NCBI RefSeq assembly: GCF_023283535.1
Contig: NZ_JAKILT010000017.1
Coordinates: 1 to 64,000, forward strand
Source of the DNA: Shewanella sairae
GTDB lineage: Bacteria > Pseudomonadota > Gammaproteobacteria > Enterobacterales > Shewanellaceae
Length of the DNA: 64,000 nucleotides
Direction: 5' to 3'
The position numbers and the translations under genes are program-made. Shown in pieces: positions 28,176 through 37,179 of this stretch (within the stretch, counting starts at the first letter, position 1; every line of letters begins with the position of its first letter). The notes beneath the pieces were generated by a model. It made no database searches, was not told where the DNA came from, and worked only from the letters and a program-made list of their open reading frames with translations.

Positions 28176-29546
28176 ATGACAGAACAAGCTGGAGTCATCA
28201 GCCCTAAGGGACTCGCTGCAGATTCACCTATGGTGACTGAGCCGATTAGCAAGCTATTTTGGCGCTATAGCATACCGACGATTTTATCTATGCTAGTGAC
28301 CGGAATTTACGTCACCATTGACGGTATGTTTATCGGACATTACCTAGGCGAAGTCGGTTTAGCTGGCATGATCTTAGCCTATCCTATTGCAGCGATCCTC
28401 TATGCTATAGGTGCGACACTCGGTATGGGGGGCGCAGCTTTAGTCTCTATTCATCAAGGTCAAGGTGAGCCACATATTGCGCGGAGGATCTTAGGTAATA
28501 CCTTCAGTCTTTGTTTGCTTTCAGGCCTTATCACCACAGTATTAGGCTGTTACTTTTCAAGAGACATTCTGGTTTTGCTTGGCGCAGAAGGAGAAGTGCT
28601 AAATAGCGCTGACGATTACCTGTTTTGGTACTTTGCGCTCGGCACGTTTCCTATTGTGTCGATGGCTTTTACCACCTTACTGCGTAACGATGGTCGACCT
28701 GGTTTTGTTACCTGTGTATTAATTTTAGGTGGCGTACTCAATACCCTTCTTGATTGGCTACTCATTGTGGTGTTTCCCTATGGGTTAATGGGTGCAGCGA
28801 TAGCCACCATGATCTCACAAGCCGTCACTGGCGCTTTGTGTTTACAGCACTTTTTCTCTAGCCGAACTGAAATTGGTATCAACCTTGAGCAGATGAAACT
28901 TAAGTGGGACCACTGCGTTAATATCATTAGGGTTGGCACCCCAAGCTTTTTGATGAACATGTATTTAACTGTGGTATTGACGCTACATAATGTGGCGTTT
29001 CTTACCGTAGGTACACCACTGCATGTCGCTGCCTATGGCGTGGTCAGTTATACCGAAGCTTTCTTCTATCTATTGTTTGAAGGTATCGCCTTTGGCGTGC
29101 AACCTATTTTGAGTTTTAATGCTGGGGCAAAACGCTTTGATAGAGTGAAGCAGGCATTAAAAATGGCTTTCACTGTTACGCTAATCTGTGCGGCGCTGGG
29201 GCTTATCTTTATCTATTCAGTGCCGCAATTATTTGTGTATATTTTTGCTGGCGATAATGCGTTACTTACGCCAATTGCCACCGAGGGCATGCGTTGGTAT
29301 TTCTGGGGGCTACCTATGGAAGGTTTATTACTGGTTGGAGCCTCTTTCTTCCAAGCAATTAATTACTCAAAAGAGGCCTCTATTTTAACCGGCGCCAAGC
29401 TGATTTTATTCGCTGCTATCTTGTATGTGTTTGCTTGGGCTTTTGGCGTGCCGGGTGTGTGGATTTCATTAGCGACTTGCAGCACGATTTTGGTGGTTTG
29501 GATGGCGTGGATTATGAAGCGAACCAATAGCAAGTTGATGGCTTAG
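28176..29546 (+). CDS. MATE family efflux transporter
   Basis: A 456-residue protein with twelve predicted membrane helices in the two-bundle MATE arrangement. The start of the first bundle, SKLFWRYSIPTILSMLVTGIY (about 26-46), and FGVQPILSFNAGAK (about 307-320) are characteristic of the MepA/DinF-type branch. It should export cationic drugs or metabolites against a sodium or proton gradient. It follows the YeiR-like gene on the same strand after 55 bp. The ribosome site before the ATG is weak. Confidence 0.87.
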   Translation: MTEQAGVISPKGLAADSPMVTEPISKLFWRYSIPTILSMLVTGIYVTIDGMFIGHYLGEVGLAGMILAYPIAAILYAIGATLGMGGAALVSIHQGQGEPHIARRILGNTFSLCLLSGLITTVLGCYFSRDILVLLGAEGEVLNSADDYLFWYFALGTFPIVSMAFTTLLRNDGRPGFVTCVLILGGVLNTLLDWLLIVVFPYGLMGAAIATMISQAVTGALCLQHFFSSRTEIGINLEQMKLKWDHCVNIIRVGTPSFLMNMYLTVVLTLHNVAFLTVGTPLHVAAYGVVSYTEAFFYLLFEGIAFGVQPILSFNAGAKRFDRVKQALKMAFTVTLICAALGLIFIYSVPQLFVYIFAGDNALLTPIATEGMRWYFWGLPMEGLLLVGASFFQAINYSKEASILTGAKLILFAAILYVFAWAFGVPGVWISLATCSTILVVWMAWIMKRTNSKLMA

Positions 29547-29715
29547 GTATAAAACGATAAATGCCATTAATTAACAATAGTCGCTTTGTGGCTGTTATAA
29601 CCGCTGTTGATTTTCATTATCCCTCATGCGAAAGTTGCATGAGTAAAATTTAAACTATTGGCAGAAGAACAAGCATAACCAATAGCAGTAGTGCTTGATG
29701 AAATAAGGACTTTTC

Positions 29716-30846
29716 ATGTTTAAGACTTCAATAAAATCTAATCTATTTAAAGCCGCTATATTAACGAGTGTGCTTACAGTAACTGCAGCCGCTTATGCCT
29801 CTGAATTTGGCGATGTATATTCAGCGTATCAAACCGCGGTAACAGAAAAAAATAAAGCCGACACAGAGCGTTATGCATTGCAATCTTATGAGTTAGGTAA
29901 GGTTAAGTTTGGCGCTGACAGTATCAATACCGGTAATTTAGCATTAAATGCAGGTAATGCGTTGATTGCTAATATGTCGAAGCAAACCTTTGAAAAAGAG
30001 GTAAAACAGAAAGCGAAAGTGCTACAACCGCAAGCATTTGAGCTTTATCAAGAGACATTAAAAATTTACAGCGAGCATTATGGTGACAATGGAATCGAGC
30101 TTATCGATCCGCTTTTAGGCTTAAGTGACGCCAGCAGTAAGAAATATGCGCGTGAGTATCTAGATGAGGCTCTCGATATCGCTGAAGACTCAGATAATGC
30201 AATGGTCATCGCCGATACTAAAATGGCTTACTTTGAGCGATTAGTAAATTCACGTTATTACACCCGTAAGGTGCGCAATTATGCGTTTGATGCGCATGAG
30301 GCCTACAGTGAATTATTACCAGAAGATGCGATGAAGCGAGTACTTAACAGCTTTAGAGTAGCGAATGTGCGCTTTGCTGAAAAAGATTATGATGAATCTG
30401 AAGTGCTATTTTTAGGCGTTATCACGCAATTTCAAAAACTTGACTATAACCACCCCTACGAGCTGGCGGCTCATGCCAAGTTAGTACAGATTTATGAGCT
30501 TGATGGCGAAAGGGAAAAGTCCACCCAGCATTGTATTGCGATTGGTAGTATGAAGCCTTGGAAAGAGGATATTGAACCAACGCCACTGTTTCGCAAAAAT
30601 CCCGATTACCCTACTTCTTACGCTCGCATGGGTAAGAGTGGTTCCGCTCAGCTGAGTTTTACCATAGATGAAATGGGTTTTGTAAAAGATCCGGTTGTTA
30701 TTGATACGATTGGCGGCGAAAAGTTTGCAACAGAGTCACTATTGGCATTAAAGCTGTGGCGTTATGCGCCTAAGTTTGTTGATGGCAAAGCGGTTGAGGC
30801 CAAAGAGGTGAGGGTTCAGTTAGAGTACTATATCGAAAAAAGATAA
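29716..30846 (+). CDS. Exported TPR protein with TonB C-terminal domain
   Basis: A 376-residue protein with a cleavable signal peptide (1-28, AAAYA before SEF). The middle (about 30-270) is helical and TPR-like. The C-terminus from about 290 is a TonB-C fold: YPTSYARMGKSGSAQLSFTI, VKDPVVIDT, ESLLALKLWRYAPKFVDG, ending in a beta strand. True TonB keeps its N-terminal membrane anchor and a proline-rich spacer; both are missing here, so it is unlikely to transduce energy from ExbBD. It may bind TonB-box or peptidoglycan partners in the periplasm. AAGGA lies 8 nt before the ATG; a terminator follows. Confidence 0.78.
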   Translation: MFKTSIKSNLFKAAILTSVLTVTAAAYASEFGDVYSAYQTAVTEKNKADTERYALQSYELGKVKFGADSINTGNLALNAGNALIANMSKQTFEKEVKQKAKVLQPQAFELYQETLKIYSEHYGDNGIELIDPLLGLSDASSKKYAREYLDEALDIAEDSDNAMVIADTKMAYFERLVNSRYYTRKVRNYAFDAHEAYSELLPEDAMKRVLNSFRVANVRFAEKDYDESEVLFLGVITQFQKLDYNHPYELAAHAKLVQIYELDGEREKSTQHCIAIGSMKPWKEDIEPTPLFRKNPDYPTSYARMGKSGSAQLSFTIDEMGFVKDPVVIDTIGGEKFATESLLALKLWRYAPKFVDGKAVEAKEVRVQLEYYIEKR

Positions 30847-30862
30847 CCTTATCTTGATGAAA

Positions 30863-30886
30863 AAGCCCTAATTGAGATTAGGGCTT
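30863..30886 (+). terminator. Bidirectional terminator
   Basis: AAGCCCTAAT and ATTAGGGCTT form a perfect 10-bp stem around TGAG, followed by T. It lies between the convergent TonB-C gene and lutC. Confidence 0.88.
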
Positions 30887-30913
30887 TTTTGATTTTGCTT
30901 AACTATGGTTAGT

Positions 30914-31483
30914 CTACACCAAGTAAACGTTAAGGCTACAGGCGCCGTGGGCGCCAACAACCAAGGCTTGCTCAATATCAGCTGTTTTAGATGGTCCTGC
31001 GATAAAAGTACCGAACTCACCTGAATCCAACGTTATACGGCTCGCAGCTTGATGCATATTGGCCACAATGGTTTTTGCCTCTAGTACGAGAAACAGGTTT
31101 TCACAAATGAATGGCGTAACACGATGGCCTAGGTTTTTATTATTGACCCAGATAGCGCCATTTTCCGCCACACCTAAATCACCTGGGATCACCGCGTAAT
31201 CAATATCTCTTAGCTGGTGAGCAGTATTGGTGACTTCACGATTACCTGTAATACCATCAACCATAGAGATAATTTGCATGCCCTGTGCAATATGTTCATC
31301 AACTTGAGCTTGCAACTTAGCTAAACCACCCTCGCGGTGCAAAGTGCCAGCAACTGTATTGAGGCTAGTTTCAAATTGTCCCACTAAATCATCGATACGG
31401 GGTGCAATGTCGATGACAGGCATAGCTTGAGGCGCAATCGCTGCGCTTTTTAGCGCGTTAAGAATCTCGAGTTTGCTAGACAT
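30914..31483 (-). CDS. lutC: L-lactate utilisation protein LutC (LldG)
   Basis: A 189-residue LUD-domain protein, last of the lutABC operon. It has the YAVIPGDLGVAENGAIWV and ITLDSGEFGTFIAGPSKTADIEQ stretches (about 100-175) typical of LutC/YkgG. LutABC together oxidise L-lactate to pyruvate; in Shewanella the three proteins are called LldEFG. The start was moved to ATG 31483: the longer frame to 31624 would overlap lutB by 137 bp, while 31483 lies 4 bp after the lutB stop. Confidence 0.92.
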   Translation of the reverse strand: MSSKLEILNALKSAAIAPQAMPVIDIAPRIDDLVGQFETSLNTVAGTLHREGGLAKLQAQVDEHIAQGMQIISMVDGITGNREVTNTAHQLRDIDYAVIPGDLGVAENGAIWVNNKNLGHRVTPFICENLFLVLEAKTIVANMHQAASRITLDSGEFGTFIAGPSKTADIEQALVVGAHGACSLNVYLV

Positions 31484-31487
31484 GTTT

Positions 31488-32861
31488 TTAGCCTCTGTTT
31501 TTCTTAAACCAAGCTTCAAAGCTTGAGTTAGGTGCAACTGGTAACTCGCGGTATTTCCCCCAAGCACCTGAAAATGGCTTGAGTAAGCTACCCGGTAGAA
31601 TTTTAAGCGCTGTGCGCGCCACACTCATTGAACAGTTAAGCGCGGTTTCGCTGGCCATAAACTTACCCACTAACGGCATGTAACTGGCTTTGCCATAAGG
31701 CAGTTTGCCGGCTTCTGCTTTGAGGCGGCGATGATGATGGATAATCTTATCCAGTGGTACTTTAGTCGGGCACACATAAGAGCAGCTACCACATAAAGTA
31801 CAAGCCCACGGGATTGAATTGGTATCATCATTTTTAGCCCCTACCGCAATACCGATAGGGCCTGGAATGGTGTAGTTGTAGCTGTAACCACCTGAGCGGC
31901 GATAAACAGGGCAAGTATTTAAGCAACCACCACAGCGAATACACTTTAGCGATTCCGCTAAAATTTTGTCTTTGAGCATATCAGTACGGCCGTTATCGAC
32001 AATAATCACATGCATCTCACCGCCATCTTGTGGGCCGCGATAAAACGAGCTGTAAGTGGTAATAGGCTGGCCGGTTGCGTTTCTTGCGAGTGTGCGTAGT
32101 AACACTGCAGCGCTATCAATATTCGGCACTATCTTGTCTATGCCCATCGAATGCAATTGCAGCTTAGGCAGGTTAGCCCCCATATCGGCATTACCTTCGT
32201 TGGTGCACACAACAACAGCGCCTTTATCGGCAATCGCCATATTCACCCCTGTCATCGCCGCATCGGCCGACAAGAATTGCTCACGCAGGTGCGCTCGCGC
32301 TGCGCGAGTTAGATAAAGTGGGTCAGAAGCGCCAGCGTCGGTACCCAGTTTGTCGTGGAATAGATCGCCCACTTCCTCTTTTTTCAAGTGAATCGCAGGC
32401 ACTACAATATGTGATGGCGGCTGGCCTGCAAGCTGAATAATTCGCTCACCTAAGTCAGTATCAATCACTTCAATGCCGCGCTCCTCTAAATAAGGATTCA
32501 TATGGCACTCTTCGGTAAGCATTGACTTAGATTTTACTAATTTTTTTACCTCATGCTTAGCCAAAATACTGTGCACAATACGGTTGTGCTCGGCGCCATC
32601 TTTGGCCCAGTGCACTTGAATATTGTTATTTAGACAGTTTTTGTCAAACTCTTCTAAGTATTGTGATAAATGGGTCAGGGTATGCAGTTTCATCTCTGAG
32701 CCGATTTGGCGCAGTTGTTCCCACTCTGGCAAACTACCTGCTGCACGATCTCGTTTTTCACGTAGCATCCAAAGTGCTTTTGAATGCCAATCAACGCGAG
32801 ATTCATCTTTGCAAAAGATCTCCGCTTTATGGGCATGAACAGCTGATGTTGAAGTCGACAT
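31488..32861 (-). CDS. lutB: L-lactate utilisation iron-sulfur protein LutB (LldF)
   Basis: A 457-residue protein with an N-terminal LUD-like part and two [4Fe-4S] motifs, CIRCGGCLNTCPVYR (about 308) and CTLCGSCSYVCPTKVP (about 351). It passes electrons from L-lactate within the LutABC complex at the membrane. AGGAGG stands 5 nt before the ATG. It starts 8 bp after the lutA stop. Confidence 0.95.
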   Translation of the reverse strand: MSTSTSAVHAHKAEIFCKDESRVDWHSKALWMLREKRDRAAGSLPEWEQLRQIGSEMKLHTLTHLSQYLEEFDKNCLNNNIQVHWAKDGAEHNRIVHSILAKHEVKKLVKSKSMLTEECHMNPYLEERGIEVIDTDLGERIIQLAGQPPSHIVVPAIHLKKEEVGDLFHDKLGTDAGASDPLYLTRAARAHLREQFLSADAAMTGVNMAIADKGAVVVCTNEGNADMGANLPKLQLHSMGIDKIVPNIDSAAVLLRTLARNATGQPITTYSSFYRGPQDGGEMHVIIVDNGRTDMLKDKILAESLKCIRCGGCLNTCPVYRRSGGYSYNYTIPGPIGIAVGAKNDDTNSIPWACTLCGSCSYVCPTKVPLDKIIHHHRRLKAEAGKLPYGKASYMPLVGKFMASETALNCSMSVARTALKILPGSLLKPFSGAWGKYRELPVAPNSSFEAWFKKNRG

Positions 32862-32869
32862 AAGTCCTC

Positions 32870-33613
32870 CTAAAGCGCAGCGTTGATTATTTGAGCGATA
32901 TGGCGGGTTTCAATTGGCAGTTTCTGCCTTCTCACCATGCCATCGATATGCAGTAAACAAGATGGATCGAATCCTACTGCATAAGCTGCGCCCGTTTCAG
33001 CGTGGGCTTGTGCTTTGTCTTTGCCCATTTTGGCAGATACAGCGCCTTCATCGAGGGCAAAAGTACCGCCAAAGCCACAGCATTCATCGCGTCTGTCTGG
33101 ATAGACAATTTCAATTTCTGGAATTGCGGCGAGTACGGCTTCGAATTTGTTCATTCGCGGACCCATTTGCTCACTAGGGGTCGCTAAGTCGAGCATACGA
33201 ATGCCATGACAGCTCATTTGTAGGCTGATTTTGTGTGGAAACGGCTTAGTAAATGCAGGAATAGGAGAAACATCGTGCAGAAACTCGGTAAGCTCATACA
33301 GCTTATCAATCACAGCTTGTGCTTCAGGGCTAGTATCAAACTCGTGAAAGTTTTCTTTTGCCGCAACAAGACAAGAAGCGGCAGGACACACAATGGCATC
33401 GCACTCGACACCTTTAAAGGCGTTAAGTAGTTTCATTGTGGTTTTTTTAGCTTCGTTGTAGCAACCAGAGTTAGTCATTGGCTGGCCGCAGCAGGTTTGC
33501 CCTTGAGGCAGTATGACTTGATGGCCGAGTTTTTCTAATAATTCTAAGGTGGCGATCCCCACTTCTGGGACCATCTGATTCACTAGGCACGGAATGAAAA
33601 GAGCTATCTTCAT
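32870..33613 (-). CDS. lutA: L-lactate utilisation protein LutA (LldE)
   Basis: A 247-residue protein with two cysteine-rich CCG domains: QTCCGQPMTNSG (about 40) and DECCGFGGTFAL (about 180), each preceded by a further conserved cysteine. Such domains bind an unusual [4Fe-4S] cluster as in heterodisulfide reductase. First gene of lutABC. The 648 bp upstream hold a MITE-like element and the dld terminator, so the operon probably uses its own promoter. Confidence 0.94.
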   Translation of the reverse strand: MKIALFIPCLVNQMVPEVGIATLELLEKLGHQVILPQGQTCCGQPMTNSGCYNEAKKTTMKLLNAFKGVECDAIVCPAASCLVAAKENFHEFDTSPEAQAVIDKLYELTEFLHDVSPIPAFTKPFPHKISLQMSCHGIRMLDLATPSEQMGPRMNKFEAVLAAIPEIEIVYPDRRDECCGFGGTFALDEGAVSAKMGKDKAQAHAETGAAYAVGFDPSCLLHIDGMVRRQKLPIETRHIAQIINAAL

Positions 33614-33750
33614 TGTGGTTTCTCTTCTATTTAGCTGACATTGTTAGCGACTTTTAATCGGAAAATTAACCGTAAAAAGTTGTCGCAAAAAAGCCAGCTA
33701 TAGAAGCCGACTTTTATCTTAAACGGACATTCGCCTTTATTTACTCACTA

Positions 33751-34013
33751 ATACTAATCAGTATAAGAATTTGCTCTACTCAGAGTGTTTTTTGCAATAA
33801 ATTCAAGACGATTGTGCGACATCATTATTTCCATTTATGAGTTCACTCCGTGCTGGAATAGACAGCCCAAAACACTCCTTACAGGCGAGTTTTAGCGGTA
33901 CTGATGCTGTGTTAACGAGCTTAAACGTAGAATCACTATGCTTTTCACTCGTTGCCTTGCCTCAGGACCGCTAAACTCTCGCTGAGCGATAAAACCTTTA
34001 TACTGATTAGTAT
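33751..34013. mobile_element. MITE-like element, copy 1 (263 bp)
   Basis: Perfect 16-bp terminal inverted repeats: ATACTAATCAGTATAA at 33751-33766 and its complement at 33998-34013. An internal imperfect inverted repeat pairs 33885-33899 (GCGAGTTTTAGCGGT) with 33968-33982. Termini and much of the interior match a second element at 56302-56631. It has no transposase gene, so it would need one supplied in trans. Confidence 0.82.
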
Positions 34014-34203
34014 AAATATAGGCCGATACCCCCATAAAAAGTAGTGCTAATTTAGCAAATAAACCAGCAGACTTTTGCAAAAATGAAAATAATATATCTA
34101 ACTGTATTTAATGGGGTTATATCTTATTTTTGTTTATTGCTTTTGAGAGGTATCTAAAAATGGTTAGTCGTAATTAAGCTGGGGATTGGAGCAAGATAAA
34201 AGA

Positions 34204-34230
34204 AATTAGGGGCAAACTTTGCCCCTAATT
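34204..34230 (-). terminator. Terminator of dld
   Basis: AATTAGGGGCAAA and TTTGCCCCTAATT form a near-perfect stem 31 bp past the dld stop, followed on the minus strand by TTCTTTTATC. Confidence 0.8.
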
Positions 34231-34261
34231 GGATGTTGAAATGATTACTTTAAAGTGACCA

Positions 34262-37081
34262 TTAGCGCGTGCACTCTTCTAAAAGATAAGCCAGATGACG
34301 ATAAGAAATGCCACTGTGCTGAGTTAACCCCACTTCACACATACGGTTCGCGTAATAGCCTTCGCTGACATCAACCGGGATAAGCTTCTTGATATTACGC
34401 AGGGCGCTGGCGTTGATTTCTGGCTTATACAAGCCTTTTTCACCGGCATAACCGCAGCAATCTATGCCTGCTGGACGAACAGTTTGCTGACTACAAGCTT
34501 CGATAATCGCTTCCATTTTCGGCTCAAGCTTCATCTTACGAGCACTACAACCTAAGTGCAGCGCAACGGCTGGCTTCTTACGACTAATAGTTAGCTTATC
34601 AAGCAGTTTGTCGTGGATGAAATCAACCATATCGACAATCTCTACTTTTTCTGTCAGTGATTGATCGCCAGCAAGCGTGCGGTATGTACAAGACAGCGCA
34701 TCGATAATAACCGGTAGTTTACCGCCTTGAGTCATGGCTGCAACGGCTTCAATTAGCTCTTTGCGTTTAGCGTCAGCATTTTTAAAATCACCTTTTGACT
34801 CCCACATCTGACCGCAACATAAGTCGCGAGTTTTCTCTGGGGTGATCACGTTATAACCTGAGCGTTCCAGTAGGGTGACAACCACTTCAGGTAAGCTGCG
34901 GTTATCAGGATCTTTTGGCGTAGGGCCAAAAGTACGACCACCACAGGCTGGGAAGTAAACCACGGTTTCTTGCCCAGGTATAGGTGCGCTAAGCGTAGGC
35001 AGTTTGCCGCCCTTTGGAAAATCAGGATTCCAATAAGGCACTTCTTTACTCACCACGCGACCCGCTTTCATTATTGCGCCAGTTATCGCGCTACCAGTAA
35101 TTTTGTGCACAGTACCAAGAGCATTAAAACCTGTGCTAATCACTTGGTTAACCGCGCCAAAATGTTTGGCTTGAAAATCCAGTACCTTCTGCTCTGTGGT
35201 GCTGATATATGGCGTTCTTAGTTTGCGAACAAGGTTACCCATGCTGTTATCGACAGGGCAGGCAATAGTACAAAGCTGACAGGCTGCGCAGGTATCAACC
35301 ACATCATATTTGGCTGCAGCGCGCATTTCGCTAGCGGCTTTTTTGTCTCCGGATTGCTCTAGACGCTCAATTTCACGCAGTGTTGCAATACGTTGGCGCG
35401 GCGACATATTCAGTGCAGAGGTAGGGCAGGTTTTCTCACAAAATCCGCATTCAATACACTTATCGACTAAGTCATCCACCACTGGGCAAGGTTTGATATT
35501 CTTAACATGTATTTGGTTGTCGTCGTTAAGAATAACCCCTGGGTTTAATAATCCTTCAGGATCAAAAATCTGCTTAATACGCTTCATTAAGGTATAAGCG
35601 TCGCTGCCCCATTCCATTTCAACAAAAGGCGCCACCGCGCGACCGGTACCGTGCTCGGCTTTCATTGAACCGTCGTACTTATTAATCACCATCTCGGCAA
35701 CGTCTTGCATAAAGGCGTGGAAGCGCTCAATGTCTGCCTGAGAATTAAACGTTGGGGTAATAATAAAGTGGAAGTTACCTGCAAGAGCATGGCCATAGAT
35801 AACTCCCTCAGGGTAATTATGCTTGTGGAATAACTCGGTCAAATCATTAGCTGCTGCGGCTAAGTGTTCTAGCTCAAAGGCCACATCTTCAATAATAACT
35901 GAGGTACCTTTAGGGCGCTCACCACCAATAATTGGGAACAAGCCTGAGCGCATAGCCCAGTATTGACCAAATACAGCTGGGTCATCACTGAAGGTAATAG
36001 GGCGCTCAGTTTCGATATGAGCCAGCTTAGCGATAACGTCTTGGGTATAGCTGTCTAACGTTGATTTGTCGTTAGCACGCGACTCAATCAACAAGATTGC
36101 AGCGCCTTCAGGCAGTTGGGCTAACCATTCAGGCATGCCCGCTTTACCGGTTACTGCTTTGATGGACGCCCAATCTAGTAGCTCGGCTGCGGCTACGCTA
36201 TCGCCGACAATCGGCGGCACGGCGCGAGCGGCATCTTCCATATTGAAAAATACCGCCATGGCAGAGGCTTTAAAGCGTGCTTCATCAACGGTGTTGTAAG
36301 TGACTTCTTCTACAAAGGCGAGTGTGCCTTCAGCGCCGACAATTAGGTGATTAATGAGCTCAAAAGGATCGCTAAAATCTACCAAGGCATTAAGGCTATA
36401 ACCTGTGGTGTTTTTAATGGAGAATTTTTTGCGAATTCGTGCAGCAAGCGTGCTGTTGTTAATCGTTAACTGTGCCAGCTCGATTAGTTCTTGTAAAAGC
36501 TGAGGGTGCGATTGACTAAATGCCGCTTTTGACGCTTCACAACCGGTATCCAGCTCGGCGCCGTCGGCAAAAAGTAACTTAGCTGAAGCGATAGTTTGGT
36601 AACTGTTTTGCGCGGTACCACAACACATGCCAGAGGCATTGTTAGAAACGATGCCGCCGATTTTTGCTGAAGCCAGTGTTGCTGGATCTGGACCAATTTT
36701 TTTATTTAATGGCTTTAATACCGCGTTGGCGTCGGCGCCAATAACGGCAGTACCTAAGGTAATTTGTGATGCATCATCGCTAACCGTCAATGTTCTAAAG
36801 CCATCATGGCCAAGGATTAGCAAAATACCTTCGCCAATTGCTTGGCCTGATAAACTGGTACCGGCAGCACGAAAAGTCACCGGCGCGCCATAAGTACGGG
36901 CAATGGCAAGGGTGCGTTTGGCTTGCTCTAAGGTATCGGCATGCACCACGATTTCAGGCACTATGCGAAAGTAACTGGCATCAGTTGACCAGGCAAAGCG
37001 GCGTACAGGGTCGTTAGTTGCGGCTTGTTCACCAACTTGCTTACGTAAATCTCTTAATACAGCTTCATAATTAATCGACAT
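34262..37081 (-). CDS. dld: FAD/iron-sulfur D-lactate dehydrogenase (Dld-II)
   Basis: A 939-residue fusion: an FAD-binding_4 domain (about 35-270, with RAAGTSLSGQAIGEG and GGIVSNNASGM), an FAD-oxidase C domain (to about 530), two [4Fe-4S] motifs CIECGFCEKTCP (about 540) and CAACQLCTIACP (about 597), and C-terminal cysteine-rich CCG-like domains (FPACGG near 700, DLCCGQMW near 750, DCCGYAGEKG near 893). This is the layout of the D-lactate oxidising Dld-II of Shewanella and of glycolate oxidase-type enzymes. It oxidises D-lactate to pyruvate and feeds electrons to quinones at the inner membrane. It follows lldP by 98 bp with a hairpin between. Confidence 0.93.
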   Translation of the reverse strand: MSINYEAVLRDLRKQVGEQAATNDPVRRFAWSTDASYFRIVPEIVVHADTLEQAKRTLAIARTYGAPVTFRAAGTSLSGQAIGEGILLILGHDGFRTLTVSDDASQITLGTAVIGADANAVLKPLNKKIGPDPATLASAKIGGIVSNNASGMCCGTAQNSYQTIASAKLLFADGAELDTGCEASKAAFSQSHPQLLQELIELAQLTINNSTLAARIRKKFSIKNTTGYSLNALVDFSDPFELINHLIVGAEGTLAFVEEVTYNTVDEARFKASAMAVFFNMEDAARAVPPIVGDSVAAAELLDWASIKAVTGKAGMPEWLAQLPEGAAILLIESRANDKSTLDSYTQDVIAKLAHIETERPITFSDDPAVFGQYWAMRSGLFPIIGGERPKGTSVIIEDVAFELEHLAAAANDLTELFHKHNYPEGVIYGHALAGNFHFIITPTFNSQADIERFHAFMQDVAEMVINKYDGSMKAEHGTGRAVAPFVEMEWGSDAYTLMKRIKQIFDPEGLLNPGVILNDDNQIHVKNIKPCPVVDDLVDKCIECGFCEKTCPTSALNMSPRQRIATLREIERLEQSGDKKAASEMRAAAKYDVVDTCAACQLCTIACPVDNSMGNLVRKLRTPYISTTEQKVLDFQAKHFGAVNQVISTGFNALGTVHKITGSAITGAIMKAGRVVSKEVPYWNPDFPKGGKLPTLSAPIPGQETVVYFPACGGRTFGPTPKDPDNRSLPEVVVTLLERSGYNVITPEKTRDLCCGQMWESKGDFKNADAKRKELIEAVAAMTQGGKLPVIIDALSCTYRTLAGDQSLTEKVEIVDMVDFIHDKLLDKLTISRKKPAVALHLGCSARKMKLEPKMEAIIEACSQQTVRPAGIDCCGYAGEKGLYKPEINASALRNIKKLIPVDVSEGYYANRMCEVGLTQHSGISYRHLAYLLEECTR

Positions 37082-37112
37082 TTTTTATCTCACACACATC
37101 TTTTGAGTGAAT

Positions 37113-37137
37113 AAAGCCGCAATCTATGCGGCTTTTT
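37113..37137 (-). terminator. Hairpin between lldP and dld
   Basis: AAAGCCGC and GCGGCTTT pair over a 7-nt loop, followed on the minus strand by ATTCA. Because both genes belong to one pathway, it may cut expression of dld relative to lldP or protect the mRNA rather than end all transcription. Confidence 0.5.
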
Positions 37138-37179
37138 CGATATTATTATTTTGTTTGTTATTGTTCAGCAAAGAGGAGG

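Larger units (their letters stand above)
33614..34261. other. Intergenic region, dld to lutA
   Basis: The 648 bp contain, in the direction of transcription, the dld terminator hairpin (34204-34230), the MITE-like element (34013-33751) and about 137 bp of leader before lutA. No conserved gene is seen; the 62-codon minus-strand frame at 33892-34080 is mostly element sequence. Confidence 0.7.

Noticed and set aside
33892-34080. Minus-strand frame of 62 codons with a peptide also found at 56501-56719
   Set aside because: The shared peptide is the translation of the repeated MITE-like DNA, not of a gene.
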